A stretch of DNA of 64,000 nt from Candidatus Blautia intestinigallinarum (GTDB lineage Bacteria > Bacillota > Clostridia > Lachnospirales > Lachnospiraceae): positions 84,485 to 148,484 of the forward strand of contig DXIX01000023.1 in NCBI GenBank assembly GCA_019112635.1, written 5' to 3'. The notes under the pieces were generated by a model, which made no database searches, was not told the origin of the DNA, and worked only from the letters and a program-made list of their open reading frames with translations. Numbering within the stretch: the stretch's first letter is position 1; every line of letters begins with the position of its first letter. The position numbers and the translations under genes were made by a program. Positions 25,322 through 33,803 of this stretch are shown piece by piece.

Positions 25322-27375
25322 TGGAGAAAAAATTACTCAGAGATTTAAAAGGTGTGGGAGAGAAGACAGAGAAGCTGTTTTTGAAGCTGAACTTGCGTAC
25401 CACGGAAGATCTGCTGACATATTACCCGCACCGGTATGATACCTACGAGCCCGCAGTATCCGTGAGAGAACTTACGCAGGACAAGGTACAGGCGGTGGCC
25501 GGAGTGCTCAGCCAGGGCGTGGTCCAAACCAGGGTTCGTAATCTGACAATTTTGACGGCTGTTGTGGTGAGCGAGGGTGAGAAACTCTCGCTCACATGGT
25601 TTAACGCGCCTTATCTTCGGAACACTCTGAAGAAGGGAAATTCCTATGTTTTCCGGGGGAAAGTGATTCGAAAAAACGGGCGTTTGTGTATGGAACATCC
25701 GGAGATTTTCACACCTGCCGGATACGAAGAGGTCCTTCACAGGATGCAGCCGGTGTATGGGCTGACTTTCGGACTGACGAACAAGACCATCACAAAATAT
25801 GTGAAGCAGCTTCTGGAGGAGATGCCCCTGGAAGGGGAGTATCTTCCGGAAGACATCCGGGAAAATTATCAGCTGGCGGATTATAATTTCGCAGTTCAGA
25901 ATATTCATTTTCCCAAGAATCAGGCTGCCTTTTTCCAGGCTAGAAACCGTCTGGTTTTCGATGAATTCCTATTCTTCATTCTGGCGGTCCAGCGGCTGAA
26001 GGAAAAAGTGCAGGCGGTACAAAATGAGTTCCCTATGAAGCCTGTATGGGAGACGGAACAGGTTGTGGAGAATCTTCCCTACCATCTGACCCATGCCCAG
26101 GAAAATGTATGGCATGAGGTAGAGAGGGATCTGTGCTCACATCGGCTGATGTCCCGGCTGGTGCAGGGAGATGTGGGAAGCGGAAAGACAATTCTTGCCT
26201 TCCTGGCCATGATTCTCGCGGCCCAGAATGGGTACCAGGCAGCATTGATGGCGCCCACGGAAGTGCTGGCGGTTCAGCACTATCAGGCTCTGGGGCAGCT
26301 TTTGGAAGAGAACCATCTGGAACATTGCAGGGCAGTGCTGCTGACCGGTTCCACTACGGCCAAAGAGAGACGGGAAATCTACCGGCAGATGGCCCAGGGA
26401 GAGGCGAATCTGATCGTGGGAACCCACGCATTGATCCAGGAAAAGGCACAATACCAAAATCTTGCCCTGGTCATCACCGATGAGCAGCACCGCTTCGGCG
26501 TCCGCCAAAGGGATGCCCTGCTGGAGAGAGGACCGATTCCCCATGTCCTTGTCATGAGTGCCACGCCGATTCCCAGGACTCTGGCCATCATTTTATATGG
26601 AGATCTGGACATCTCCGTGATCGATGAACTTCCCGCACAACGTCTTCCCATCAAGAACTGTGTGGTGAATACCTCTTACCGGCCAAAAGCTTACCAGTTT
26701 ATTGAACAGCAGGTGCGCCAGGGAAGACAGGCTTATATCATCTGCCCCATGGTGGAAGAAAGCGAGAACCTGGAAGCGGAGAACGTATTGGAATATACGC
26801 AGAGGCTGGAGGAGATTTTTCCGCCGGATATCCGGATTGCGTCCCTTCACGGCAGGATGAAGCCCAAGGAAAAGAATCAGATTATGGAGACATTTTCCAG
26901 AGGTGAGATCCAGATCCTGGTGTCCACCACGGTGGTGGAAGTGGGAGTCAATGTGCCCAACGCCACAGTGATGATGGTGGAGAACGCAGAACGGTTTGGC
27001 CTGGCACAGCTGCACCAGCTGCGCGGACGGGTCGGACGGGGATCGCATCAGTCCTATTGCATTTTCATGCAGGGGAACCAGGAGGAAGTATCCAAGCGGC
27101 TGAAAATTTTAAGCCAGTCAAACGATGGATTCTACATTGCCGCGGAGGATCTGAAGCTTCGGGGACCGGGAGATCTGTTCGGTATCCGTCAGAGCGGCCA
27201 GATGGAATTCCGCCTTGCGGATATCTACCAGGACGCTTCGATTTTGAAAAAAGCCAGCGAGGCGGCGGCCGAAATTCTTGCTCTGGATCCCGATCTTGAG
27301 TTGCCGCAATATGGTAAATTGAAGGAAAAACTAGCAAAATACATGAAATATCAGCTGGAAAGTTTGGGACTTTAG
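25321..27375 (+). CDS. recG: RecG, ATP-dependent branch migration helicase
   Basis: 684 residues, standard length. N-terminal wedge/OB domain, Walker A GDVGSGKTILAF (residues ~281-292), ITDEQHRFG (DExH box), SATPIPRTL, and the helicase C domain with STTVVEVGVNVPNA and QLRGRVGRG. RecG remodels forks and Holliday junctions. The start ATG shares a base with the stop of the upstream gene. Confidence 0.98.
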   Translation: MEKKLLRDLKGVGEKTEKLFLKLNLRTTEDLLTYYPHRYDTYEPAVSVRELTQDKVQAVAGVLSQGVVQTRVRNLTILTAVVVSEGEKLSLTWFNAPYLRNTLKKGNSYVFRGKVIRKNGRLCMEHPEIFTPAGYEEVLHRMQPVYGLTFGLTNKTITKYVKQLLEEMPLEGEYLPEDIRENYQLADYNFAVQNIHFPKNQAAFFQARNRLVFDEFLFFILAVQRLKEKVQAVQNEFPMKPVWETEQVVENLPYHLTHAQENVWHEVERDLCSHRLMSRLVQGDVGSGKTILAFLAMILAAQNGYQAALMAPTEVLAVQHYQALGQLLEENHLEHCRAVLLTGSTTAKERREIYRQMAQGEANLIVGTHALIQEKAQYQNLALVITDEQHRFGVRQRDALLERGPIPHVLVMSATPIPRTLAIILYGDLDISVIDELPAQRLPIKNCVVNTSYRPKAYQFIEQQVRQGRQAYIICPMVEESENLEAENVLEYTQRLEEIFPPDIRIASLHGRMKPKEKNQIMETFSRGEIQILVSTTVVEVGVNVPNATVMMVENAERFGLAQLHQLRGRVGRGSHQSYCIFMQGNQEEVSKRLKILSQSNDGFYIAAEDLKLRGPGDLFGIRQSGQMEFRLADIYQDASILKKASEAAAEILALDPDLELPQYGKLKEKLAKYMKYQLESLGL

Positions 27376-27463
27376 TGAATCAGCCCATTGAAAAAACAGG
27401 GGAATCGTAGTATCCTAGGGAAGAAAGTATCAAGTAATTTTTTCCTTGTAAGGAGGCAATTTT

Positions 27464-27826
27464 ATGGCAACAAAGACAATGAGAAAAACGGATAGCAAAG
27501 CAGTTACCGCTTCTGCTTCTACGGTTCAGACAAAGGCAGAGCAGCCTAAGACAACTGCGAAAGCTGCCGCAGCTCCCAAGAAGACGACGACTCGAAAAGC
27601 AACCGCGAAAAAAGCGGAACCGAAGCTGAACACAGAAGTATATATCCAGTTCTGGGGTAAAGAAGTTTACGCAAAAGATGTAGTGACTCGGATTAAAGAA
27701 GTTTGGACAAAAGAGATGGGCAAGAAGGAATCTGAGCTTGTAGATTTGAAAGTCTATATTAAACCAGAAGAAAATGCGGCTCATTATGTAATTAACGGTG
27801 ATACTTTCGGCTGCATTAATTTATAA
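27464..27826 (+). CDS. DUF6465 family protein with basic Ala/Lys/Thr-rich N-tail
   Basis: 120 residues in two parts. Residues 1-~53 are low in complexity and rich in Lys, Thr and Ala (KAAAAPKKTTTRKATAKK), like a histone H1-type tail. Residues ~55-120 form a compact domain (VYIQFWGKEVYAKDVVTRIKEVW; GDTFGCINL) which I recognise as DUF6465. AAGGAGG precedes the ATG. The protein is not membrane-bound and may bind nucleic acid through the tail (inference). It is followed by a bidirectional terminator. Confidence 0.8.
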   Translation: MATKTMRKTDSKAVTASASTVQTKAEQPKTTAKAAAAPKKTTTRKATAKKAEPKLNTEVYIQFWGKEVYAKDVVTRIKEVWTKEMGKKESELVDLKVYIKPEENAAHYVINGDTFGCINL

Positions 27827-27847
27827 TTCTTTTATTGCGTTAGAAGA

Positions 27848-27897
27848 AAGGATCTGCTGCCAAATTTCATTTCAAAAATTTGACAGCAGATCCTTTT
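27848..27897. terminator. Bidirectional terminator between DUF6465 gene and SASP gene
   Basis: GGATCTGCTGCCAAATTT (27850-27867) pairs with AAATTTGACAGCAGATCC (27876-27893) with one mismatch, followed by TTTTT. A-rich on the other side, so usable for the minus-strand SASP gene. Confidence 0.88.
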
Positions 27898-27923
27898 TCA
27901 AATGTTTGTACTAAAAATGATGA

Positions 27924-28136
27924 TTAGTACTGACCGCCAGTCATCTGTCTTTCCTGTGCTTCGATCATCTTTTTGACCATATACCCGCCGACACTTCCGT
28001 TCTGTTTGGAAGTCAGGTTGCCGTTGTATCCGTCAGACAGTGGCACACCGAGTTCATTTGCCACCTCAAATTTAAAACGGTCTAATGCACTTTTTGCTTC
28101 CGGCACTGCTGCGGTATTAGAAGATTTTTTAGACAT
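27924..28136 (-). CDS. Alpha/beta-type small acid-soluble spore protein
   Basis: 70 residues. The sequence FKFEVANELGVPL holds the GPR germination protease site and GSVGGYMVKKMIEAQE the second conserved block. These proteins coat spore DNA and protect it from UV and heat, then are degraded at germination. AAAGGAGG lies upstream. A sigma-G-like promoter precedes it. The gene is direct evidence that the organism is a spore former. Confidence 0.96.
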   Translation of the reverse strand: MSKKSSNTAAVPEAKSALDRFKFEVANELGVPLSDGYNGNLTSKQNGSVGGYMVKKMIEAQERQMTGGQY

Positions 28137-28176
28137 TGTTTTTTCCTCCTTTGTTATTTGTTGTTTGTTACAATGC

Positions 28177-28204
28177 TAGTATGTGAAGCTGAGAGAAAAA
28201 TACA
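28177..28204 (-). promoter_or_regulatory. Sigma-G-like promoter of the SASP gene
   Basis: On the minus strand TGTATT (-35, 28199-28204) is followed after 15 bases by CATACTA (28177-28183), the forespore sigma-F/G -10 consensus. It lies about 40 bases before the SASP start. The -10 is a full match; the -35 is partial. Confidence 0.7.
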
Positions 28205-28254
28205 CTAGAAAATCTTTCATATCTTAGAGAAATTTGACAAGATTTACAAGGTTC

Positions 28255-28324
28255 TTGAAAACACTTATTAATATTGTATAAATTTCAAAAAATAATTGCA
28301 CTTTATTTAGCTATTTGTTATAAT
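28255..28324 (+). promoter_or_regulatory. Tandem promoters before the methylglyoxal synthase-like gene
   Basis: The nearer promoter is TTGCAC (28296-28301), 17 bases, TATAAT (28319-28324), a near-perfect sigma-A site 36 bases before the ATG at 28361. A second candidate lies upstream: TTGAAA (28255-28260), 16 bases, TATAAA (28277-28282). Confidence 0.75.
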
Positions 28325-28360
28325 GAGCCTGGAATGAAAGAAAAGTGGGGTGAAGACAAA

Positions 28361-28756
28361 ATGAATTTGGGTATCATTGCTCATAACAGCAAGAAGGTTT
28401 TAATCGAAGATTTCTGTATCGCTTATAAGAATATTCTCGCGAAACATGAAGTCTATGCCACAGGTACCACAGGAAGAAGAATTGAGGAAGTTACCGGTCT
28501 TCATGTACATAAATTTCTGTCAGGCAGTATTGGTGGAGATAAGCAGTTCATGGAGATGGTGGAGCGGGAAGATCTGGATATGGTAATACTGTTCTACAAT
28601 CCGGCGATGATGGATGCCAAGGAACCAGATGTATTCTCCATCGCCCGGCGGTGCGACCAGTATAACATTCCGGTTGCCACGAACATAGCCACAGCGGAGC
28701 TGCTGATTCTCGGACTGGCGAGAGGCGATCTGGATTGGAGACTGAATTTGAAATGA
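28361..28756 (+). CDS. mgsA: Methylglyoxal synthase-like protein with altered active site
   Basis: 131 residues. MGS family members convert dihydroxyacetone phosphate to methylglyoxal and phosphate. Conserved: IIAHN at the N-terminus, ATGTTG (33-38), SGSIGGD with the catalytic base Asp60, EPD with Asp90, PVATN. Altered against E. coli and Bacillus enzymes: the aspartate after the first histidine is Asn9, the FxDP aspartate is Asn80, and the histidine equivalent to E. coli His98 is Lys87. The fold is clear; activity is not assured. Start ATG 28361 with GTGGGG-type binding site; the stop overlaps rsmD (ATGA). Confidence 0.85.
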   Translation: MNLGIIAHNSKKVLIEDFCIAYKNILAKHEVYATGTTGRRIEEVTGLHVHKFLSGSIGGDKQFMEMVEREDLDMVILFYNPAMMDAKEPDVFSIARRCDQYNIPVATNIATAELLILGLARGDLDWRLNLK

Positions 28757-29304
28757 GAGTGATAGCAGGGAAAGCCCGAAGGCTTCCATTAAAGACGGTC
28801 CCTGGCATGGACACCAGGCCAACGACCGACCGAATCAAAGAGACTTTGTTTAACATGTTACAGCCTGAGCTTTTGGACAGTCGTTTTTTAGATTTATTCA
28901 GCGGGAGCGGCGCAATCGGAATTGAGGCATTAAGCCGGGGCGCCGCTTTTGCCGTGTTTGTGGAGAAGAATCCAAAGGCGGTGGAATGTATCAAGGAGAA
29001 TCTTCGTTTTACACATCTGCAGGAACAGGCGGAGGTGATAAGAGGAGAAGTTGACCAGTGTCTTCGGAAGCTGGAAGGAGAAGCTCCTTTTGATCTGATA
29101 TTTATGGATCCGCCTTATGACAAAGGACTGGAGAGGGCGGCACTGGAGATTCTGAAGACTTCAACGCTGATGGATGAACACACCCTGGTGATTGTGGAGG
29201 CGTCCAAGGCGACCGATTTTTCCTACCTGGATGTGCTGTCCATGAAGCAGGTGAAAAGAAAAGAATACAAGACCAATGCACATATTTTTGTGCGTAGAAA
29301 GTGA
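28753..29304 (+). CDS. rsmD: RsmD, 16S rRNA (guanine966-N2)-methyltransferase
   Basis: 183 residues. It starts [13 protein letters not shown], the usual RsmD opening. SAM-binding motif [18 protein letters not shown] (~residues 43-60) and catalytic DPPYDK (~118-123) are intact. ATG at 28753 overlaps the stop of the preceding gene (ATGA); an upstream start at 28735 is unlikely. rsmD-coaD-ylbJ order is conserved with Bacillus ylbH-ylbI-ylbJ, except that ylbJ is here inverted. Confidence 0.96.
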   Translation: MRVIAGKARRLPLKTVPGMDTRPTTDRIKETLFNMLQPELLDSRFLDLFSGSGAIGIEALSRGAAFAVFVEKNPKAVECIKENLRFTHLQEQAEVIRGEVDQCLRKLEGEAPFDLIFMDPPYDKGLERAALEILKTSTLMDEHTLVIVEASKATDFSYLDVLSMKQVKRKEYKTNAHIFVRRK

Positions 29305-29312
29305 GAGTGGAT

Positions 29313-29804
29313 ATGACAAGAGCAGTGTATCCGGGAAGTTTTGATCCGGTTACCCTGGGACATCTTGATGTTATTACAAGGGGAAGCCGATTTTTTGATG
29401 AAGTTATTGTCGGAGTTTTGCAGAATTCTGCAAAAAGTCCGTTGTTTTCTGTCGAAGAACGTGTTAATATACTTAAAGAGACCACGAAGGATCTTCCGAA
29501 TGTGAAAGTGTGCGCATTTGATGGATTATCCGTGAACTTTGCCAGAGAGAATCAGGCAACTGTTATCCTGCGTGGTCTGCGCGCAGTGACAGATTTTGAA
29601 TACGAGTTGCAGATGGCTCAGACGAATCATGTCGTGGCGCCGGATGTGGACACTGTATTTTTGACGACCCGCTTGGAGTACGCATATTTGAGTTCTACGA
29701 TAGTGAAGGAAGTTGCTTTCTTCGGCGGTGATATTTCGAAATTTCTGCCGCCGCCGGCGTTAAAGGCGATTCAGTCAAAACTGCAGTCCAAACCAATGAA
29801 ATAA
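29313..29804 (+). CDS. coaD: CoaD, phosphopantetheine adenylyltransferase
   Basis: 163 residues. It opens [20 protein letters not shown] with the nucleotidyltransferase HxGH-type motif (TLGH), and has the substrate loop [17 protein letters not shown] and the ISSTxVKE-like [12 protein letters not shown]. It makes dephospho-CoA. I chose the ATG at 29313; a GTG at 29301 that overlaps the rsmD stop would add four residues. Confidence 0.96.
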   Translation: MTRAVYPGSFDPVTLGHLDVITRGSRFFDEVIVGVLQNSAKSPLFSVEERVNILKETTKDLPNVKVCAFDGLSVNFARENQATVILRGLRAVTDFEYELQMAQTNHVVAPDVDTVFLTTRLEYAYLSSTIVKEVAFFGGDISKFLPPPALKAIQSKLQSKPMK

Positions 29805-29816
29805 GGAGTGTGTACG

Positions 29817-30437
29817 ATGAGCAGCAGAATTGAACAAATTATCGAAGAAATCGAAGAGTATGTAGACAGTTGTAAATATCAGCCGTTGTCAACGACAAAG
29901 ATTGTGGTAAATAAGGAAGAAATTGAGGAGTTGCTTCGTGAACTGCGTCTGAAGACACCGGATGAGATCAAACGGTATCAGAAGATTATCAGCAATAAAG
30001 ACGCGATTCTGGAAGATGCCCAGACCAAAGCGGATGGTATCATCGCGGATGCCCAGGCAAAGGCGGAGGAGATGGTAAGCCAGCATGAGGTGATGCAGAG
30101 AGCTTACGCCCAGGCCAATGAGACAGTCAACGCGGCGAACAAACAGGCGCAGGAGATTCTCGACTCCGCGACCCAGGATGCCAACAGCATCCGCCTGAGC
30201 GCAATCACATATACAGATGATATGATGGCAAACATCGGCAATGTGCTTCAGAATACTCTGGACGATGCAGGTGCAAAATATAAAGTATTCCTTGATGCGC
30301 TTCAGAGCTGTCTGGATGTGGTGAATCAGAACCGTCAGGAACTGGCTCCGCAGACCGCGCAGGCTGCAGCGATGACCAACAGTCTGCACAGCGATGAGGA
30401 GGATGACGACACACTGTTAGACAACCTGGATGAGTGA
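29817..30437 (+). CDS. Coiled-coil protein of DivIVA/ATPase-subunit-like character
   Basis: 206 residues, acidic, mainly helical. Residues ~45-135 form a long coiled coil (DAQTKADGIIADAQAKAEEM and similar Ala-rich heptads), and the end is very acidic (DEEDDDTLLDNLDE). Such proteins beside coaD in Lachnospiraceae are often labelled ATPase or vacuolar ATPase subunit H-like, but I see no nucleotide-binding motif; a DivIVA-like scaffold is equally possible. ATG 29817 with AAGGAG 8 bases upstream. The 3' end overlaps that of the convergent ylbJ by 21 bases. Confidence 0.7.
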   Translation: MSSRIEQIIEEIEEYVDSCKYQPLSTTKIVVNKEEIEELLRELRLKTPDEIKRYQKIISNKDAILEDAQTKADGIIADAQAKAEEMVSQHEVMQRAYAQANETVNAANKQAQEILDSATQDANSIRLSAITYTDDMMANIGNVLQNTLDDAGAKYKVFLDALQSCLDVVNQNRQELAPQTAQAAAMTNSLHSDEEDDDTLLDNLDE

Positions 30438-31358
30438 CAGATAGATCCAGGACAGGAGAAAAGCGAAAAGAGCGGCCAAAACCTTGCCGGCCAGGTAGGG
30501 GAGAATGGAAAGGCCGCTTTTGGCGAGCACTCCCTTTGACTGAAACAGTACACAGAATCCCCCGAATGCGGTGAAACTAACAAGAAGAGAGAATTTCCAC
30601 GGAAAGCCAAGGGCAGATCGGGCAATTTGAAAGAGACCGGTGGATATTTCCAGCGTTCCCAGGAGCAGGTATTTTCCGCGGGGCATCCAGCACAGAAGCT
30701 GGCTGGCTGCTTTGGCGGCGATGGAGAAGAGCAGGATATATCCGCAGAGTTTGGTGATGGTTTCGAATCCGTTCATAATGGAGACATCAATCAGGGTACC
30801 CGTTGGGTATGAGGAGGATGTCTCTGTTTTTTTGTGCAGTTTTCCCTGTGGAAGTCCGATTCCATAGTAAATGCGAAAGCAGATACTGCTCAGGTAGCTG
30901 GACAGATAGAGGATGAAGAAGACAGGCAGCATTTGCCTCTCATCGCCGATGCACTCCAGTACCAGATAAGTACAGATGAACATGGGGCTTGCATTGCTGG
31001 TGAAGGTGAGCAGATACTTCCCCTCCTGTCTGGAAATCTGTCCCTGGAGAAGAAGGTCTCCGGTCAGCTTGGCACCCATGGGATAGCCGCACAGAGTTCC
31101 AAGGAGGAGAACATAAGCGCCGTAAGGCGTGAGTCCGAAGAGGGCGGACCAGATTTTTCGGAAGGGATTCAATATTTTTCCGACACAGTTGAAGCTGATC
31201 AGAAAATTGGAGAGGATCATAAAGGGGAGCAAAGAAGGAAGCAGTGTGCGAAACCACAAAAGCAGGCCTTCCCGCGCCGCTTCCAGGGTTATCTTTGGGA
31301 AGGAAAACATGAAGAAAAGTAAGAAAAAGACAATTGCGAGGATGGCTTTACGCTTCAT
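30417..31358 (-). CDS. ylbJ: YlbJ-like sporulation membrane protein
   Basis: 313 residues with many membrane segments and the nucleoside-recognition-domain type sequence (LLPSLLPFMILSNFLISF; GYPMGAKLTGDLLLQGQIS; FTSNASPMF). This is the YlbJ/SpoIVA-coat-stage family of sporulation integral membrane proteins. In Bacillus ylbJ sits by coaD, as here. I chose the ATG at 31358 (GGGAG 7 bases upstream) over the one 8 codons earlier. Its end overlaps the coiled-coil gene tail to tail, without a visible terminator. Confidence 0.85.
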   Translation of the reverse strand: MKRKAILAIVFFLLFFMFSFPKITLEAAREGLLLWFRTLLPSLLPFMILSNFLISFNCVGKILNPFRKIWSALFGLTPYGAYVLLLGTLCGYPMGAKLTGDLLLQGQISRQEGKYLLTFTSNASPMFICTYLVLECIGDERQMLPVFFILYLSSYLSSICFRIYYGIGLPQGKLHKKTETSSSYPTGTLIDVSIMNGFETITKLCGYILLFSIAAKAASQLLCWMPRGKYLLLGTLEISTGLFQIARSALGFPWKFSLLVSFTAFGGFCVLFQSKGVLAKSGLSILPYLAGKVLAALFAFLLSWIYLSLIQVV

Positions 31359-31443
31359 GAGAACTCCCGGAACAGGTATCAATACTTTTTACAATATATG
31401 AAATTTTCTGGAATACATGCAGGAAAGAAGGAGGCAAAAAAAG

Positions 31444-32895
31444 ATGGCAGTGTTAAGCGAATGCAGACCGGAAAGGGTCTTTTACTATTTTGAGCAAATT
31501 TGCCAGATTCCCCATGGATCTGGAAATACCAGGGAAATCAGCGATTATCTGGCAGCTTTTGCCAGAGAGCACGATCTGGACTATGTGCAGGACGAATGGA
31601 ATAACATTGTGATTTACAAACCGGCTTTTCCAGGTTATGAACAGGCAGAGCCGGTGATTCTCCAGGGACATATGGATATGGTCTGTGAGAAAGCGCCCGG
31701 CGTGGAACATGATTTTGAGAGAGATCCCCTGGAACTGGAGGTGGACGGAAATTATGTCCGCGCGAAGGGAACCACCCTCGGCGGGGACGATGGCATCGCC
31801 GTGGCCTATGCCCTGGCGCTTTTGGAGGCCGGGGACATTCCCCATCCGGCTTTGGAGGTTCTGATTACTGTGGATGAAGAGATCGGTCTGCTGGGGGCGG
31901 ATCATTTTGACGCATCCGTGTTAAGAGGCAGAAGGCTGATCAACCTGGACTCCGAGGAGGAAGGAATTCTCCTGACGGGATGTGCCGGAGGGATGAGTGC
32001 GGTCTGTACGATCCCTGTGAAATACCGCAATACATCAGGAAAGGTGTATGAAGTCCGTATCAGCGGTCTGTTGGGAGGCCACTCCGGGACAGAAATCGAT
32101 AAGAACCGGGGAAATGCCCACCTGTTGCTGGGACGTCTGCTCTATGGACTGAAAAAAGAGATGCGGCTGGACATTGCCAGCCTTGAGGGAGGACAAAAAG
32201 ACAATGTCATTCCCCGGGAGTGTGTCTGTGAACTGGTGATTCAGCCGGAAGACGAGGCGAAATTCCAGGAATTGCTGGGAAATCTGCAGGAAGATCTGCG
32301 CAAAGAGTATGCTGGGACAGATGAGGGGATCACAGTGTCCTGGAAGTTTCTGGAGGAAGCGTCAGAGGTGGGAGTCCTCCACCCGGTGAGCTGTGAGAAA
32401 GTGATTTTTTATCTGATGAATATTCCCAATGGCGTTCAGAAAATGAGCGGAAACATTCCGGGACTGGTGGAGACCTCCCTTAATCTGGGGATTTTGAGCC
32501 TGGAAGATGAGGTGCTCTACGCAGTGGCCAGCATCCGCAGCAGTGTGAACTCAGCCAAAAAAGCAGTGGCGGAGAAGGTGGAATATCTGACGGAATTCCT
32601 GGGAGGGGATTTCGAGCGGCAGGGAGAGTATCCGGCGTGGGAGTACCGGGAGAATTCTCCTTTGAGAGACCTGATGGCAGAGGCTTACCGGAAAGTATAT
32701 GGAAAAGAACCGGTGATCCAGGCGATTCACGCAGGTTTGGAATGCGGCCTGTTTTACGAGAAAATACCAGAGCTGGACTGCATCTCCATGGGTCCGGATA
32801 TTCTGGACATTCACACTCCGCAGGAGAGACTGGATATCGCGTCCACACAGCGGGTCTGGGAGTATCTGTTGAAAGTGTTGGCGTCACTGAGATAA
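31444..32895 (+). CDS. pepD: PepD-like aminoacyl-histidine dipeptidase (M20)
   Basis: 483 residues. Metallopeptidase motifs: LQGHMDMVCEK (first metal His/Asp), TLGGDDGIAVAYALAL (bridging Asp), TVDEEIGLLGAD (catalytic Glu pair) and NLDSEEEG. C-terminal HAGLECGLF contains the last metal-binding His. It hydrolyses dipeptides such as Xaa-His in the cytoplasm. Start ATG 31444 with AAGGAGG upstream. No promoter was clear. Confidence 0.93.
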   Translation: MAVLSECRPERVFYYFEQICQIPHGSGNTREISDYLAAFAREHDLDYVQDEWNNIVIYKPAFPGYEQAEPVILQGHMDMVCEKAPGVEHDFERDPLELEVDGNYVRAKGTTLGGDDGIAVAYALALLEAGDIPHPALEVLITVDEEIGLLGADHFDASVLRGRRLINLDSEEEGILLTGCAGGMSAVCTIPVKYRNTSGKVYEVRISGLLGGHSGTEIDKNRGNAHLLLGRLLYGLKKEMRLDIASLEGGQKDNVIPRECVCELVIQPEDEAKFQELLGNLQEDLRKEYAGTDEGITVSWKFLEEASEVGVLHPVSCEKVIFYLMNIPNGVQKMSGNIPGLVETSLNLGILSLEDEVLYAVASIRSSVNSAKKAVAEKVEYLTEFLGGDFERQGEYPAWEYRENSPLRDLMAEAYRKVYGKEPVIQAIHAGLECGLFYEKIPELDCISMGPDILDIHTPQERLDIASTQRVWEYLLKVLASLR

Positions 32896-32938
32896 ATTTC
32901 TGTCATAAAACAGATTTTGCTGCATATAAATACTTTAC

Positions 32939-33772
32939 ATGACGAAAAAAATGATTTGCTGTATGCTCTTGCTTTTTCTTTTTCTGTATTCGTCCCAGGT
33001 ACTGCTCGGTTGTCTGAGGGAGCGCAGTCAGGTGTCCGGACTGACCATGGACGCAAGTGGCAGTGAGGCATTCCGGCGTCAGCAGATGTCGGAGGTGTTG
33101 CTGGGACAATTCTGTGAAAGAAAGCCTTCTGTGGAAGAATTCCCCTCTCTTTTGGCTTCTACCATGGTAGAGGGGAATTTTTCTCCAGAGGCCATCTCGG
33201 ATAAAAGAGTGCTGTATGAGAAGTACAAACCGGAGGAGTTCTCGGCCCTCACCCGCAGCTATGCCGCTGTCTGGCAGGATCTGAGAGATTTTCCCCTTCC
33301 CAAAGAGTCGGTCAGTTACACGGACACCTGGATGGCAAAGCGGGAATATGGAGGAGAACGCCGTCATGAAGGCTGCGACCTCTTCATCGAGGATGCCCGG
33401 CCAGGGGAATACCCGGTGTTCAGCATGACGGACGGGGTGGTGGAGAAGATCGGATGGCTGCCGCTGGGCGGGTACCGGCTGGGCATCCGCAGCCCCCACG
33501 GAGGATACTATTACTATGCACATCTGAGCTCCTACTGGAGAGACTATCAGCCAGGGGATGAAATTACAGCAGGAGATGCCATTGGATTTATGGGAAACAG
33601 TGGCTATGGGGAAGAGGGGACCGTGGGAAAATTCCCGGTCCATCTTCATCTTGGAATTTATATCCAGACAGCAGACCAGGAAGAAGTCAGCGTGAATCCT
33701 TACTGGATTTTACGTTTTACGGAGAAAACACGCAGAGGGGTGGACTTGTCTACCTCGATCTGTTATACTTGA
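32939..33772 (+). CDS. M23-family metallopeptidase, exported
   Basis: 277 residues. An N-terminal hydrophobic signal (MICCMLLLFLFLYSSQVLLGC) ends in LLGC, which could be a lipobox or a membrane anchor. The C-terminal domain carries the LytM zinc motifs HEGCD (~residue 142) and HLHLG (~235), typical of peptidoglycan endopeptidases. There is no obvious ribosome binding site before the ATG (TATAAATACTTTAC), so translation may be weak or the transcript leaderless. Envelope remodelling or spore-stage role cannot be told apart. Confidence 0.85.
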   Translation: MTKKMICCMLLLFLFLYSSQVLLGCLRERSQVSGLTMDASGSEAFRRQQMSEVLLGQFCERKPSVEEFPSLLASTMVEGNFSPEAISDKRVLYEKYKPEEFSALTRSYAAVWQDLRDFPLPKESVSYTDTWMAKREYGGERRHEGCDLFIEDARPGEYPVFSMTDGVVEKIGWLPLGGYRLGIRSPHGGYYYYAHLSSYWRDYQPGDEITAGDAIGFMGNSGYGEEGTVGKFPVHLHLGIYIQTADQEEVSVNPYWILRFTEKTRRGVDLSTSICYT

Positions 33773-33803
33773 CTATGTATGGAATTTGTGAGGAGAGAGT
33801 CAT

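Noticed and set aside
30001..30190. Tandem DNA repeat inside the coiled-coil gene
   Set aside because: The repeated GCCCAGGC-like segments code for Ala/Glu/Lys heptads of a coiled coil; divergence between them shows protein-level, not DNA-level, repetition.
29808..30437. V-type ATPase subunit function for the coiled-coil protein
   Set aside because: The resemblance to ATPase subunit H-type coiled coils is compositional; no other ATPase subunit genes are nearby.
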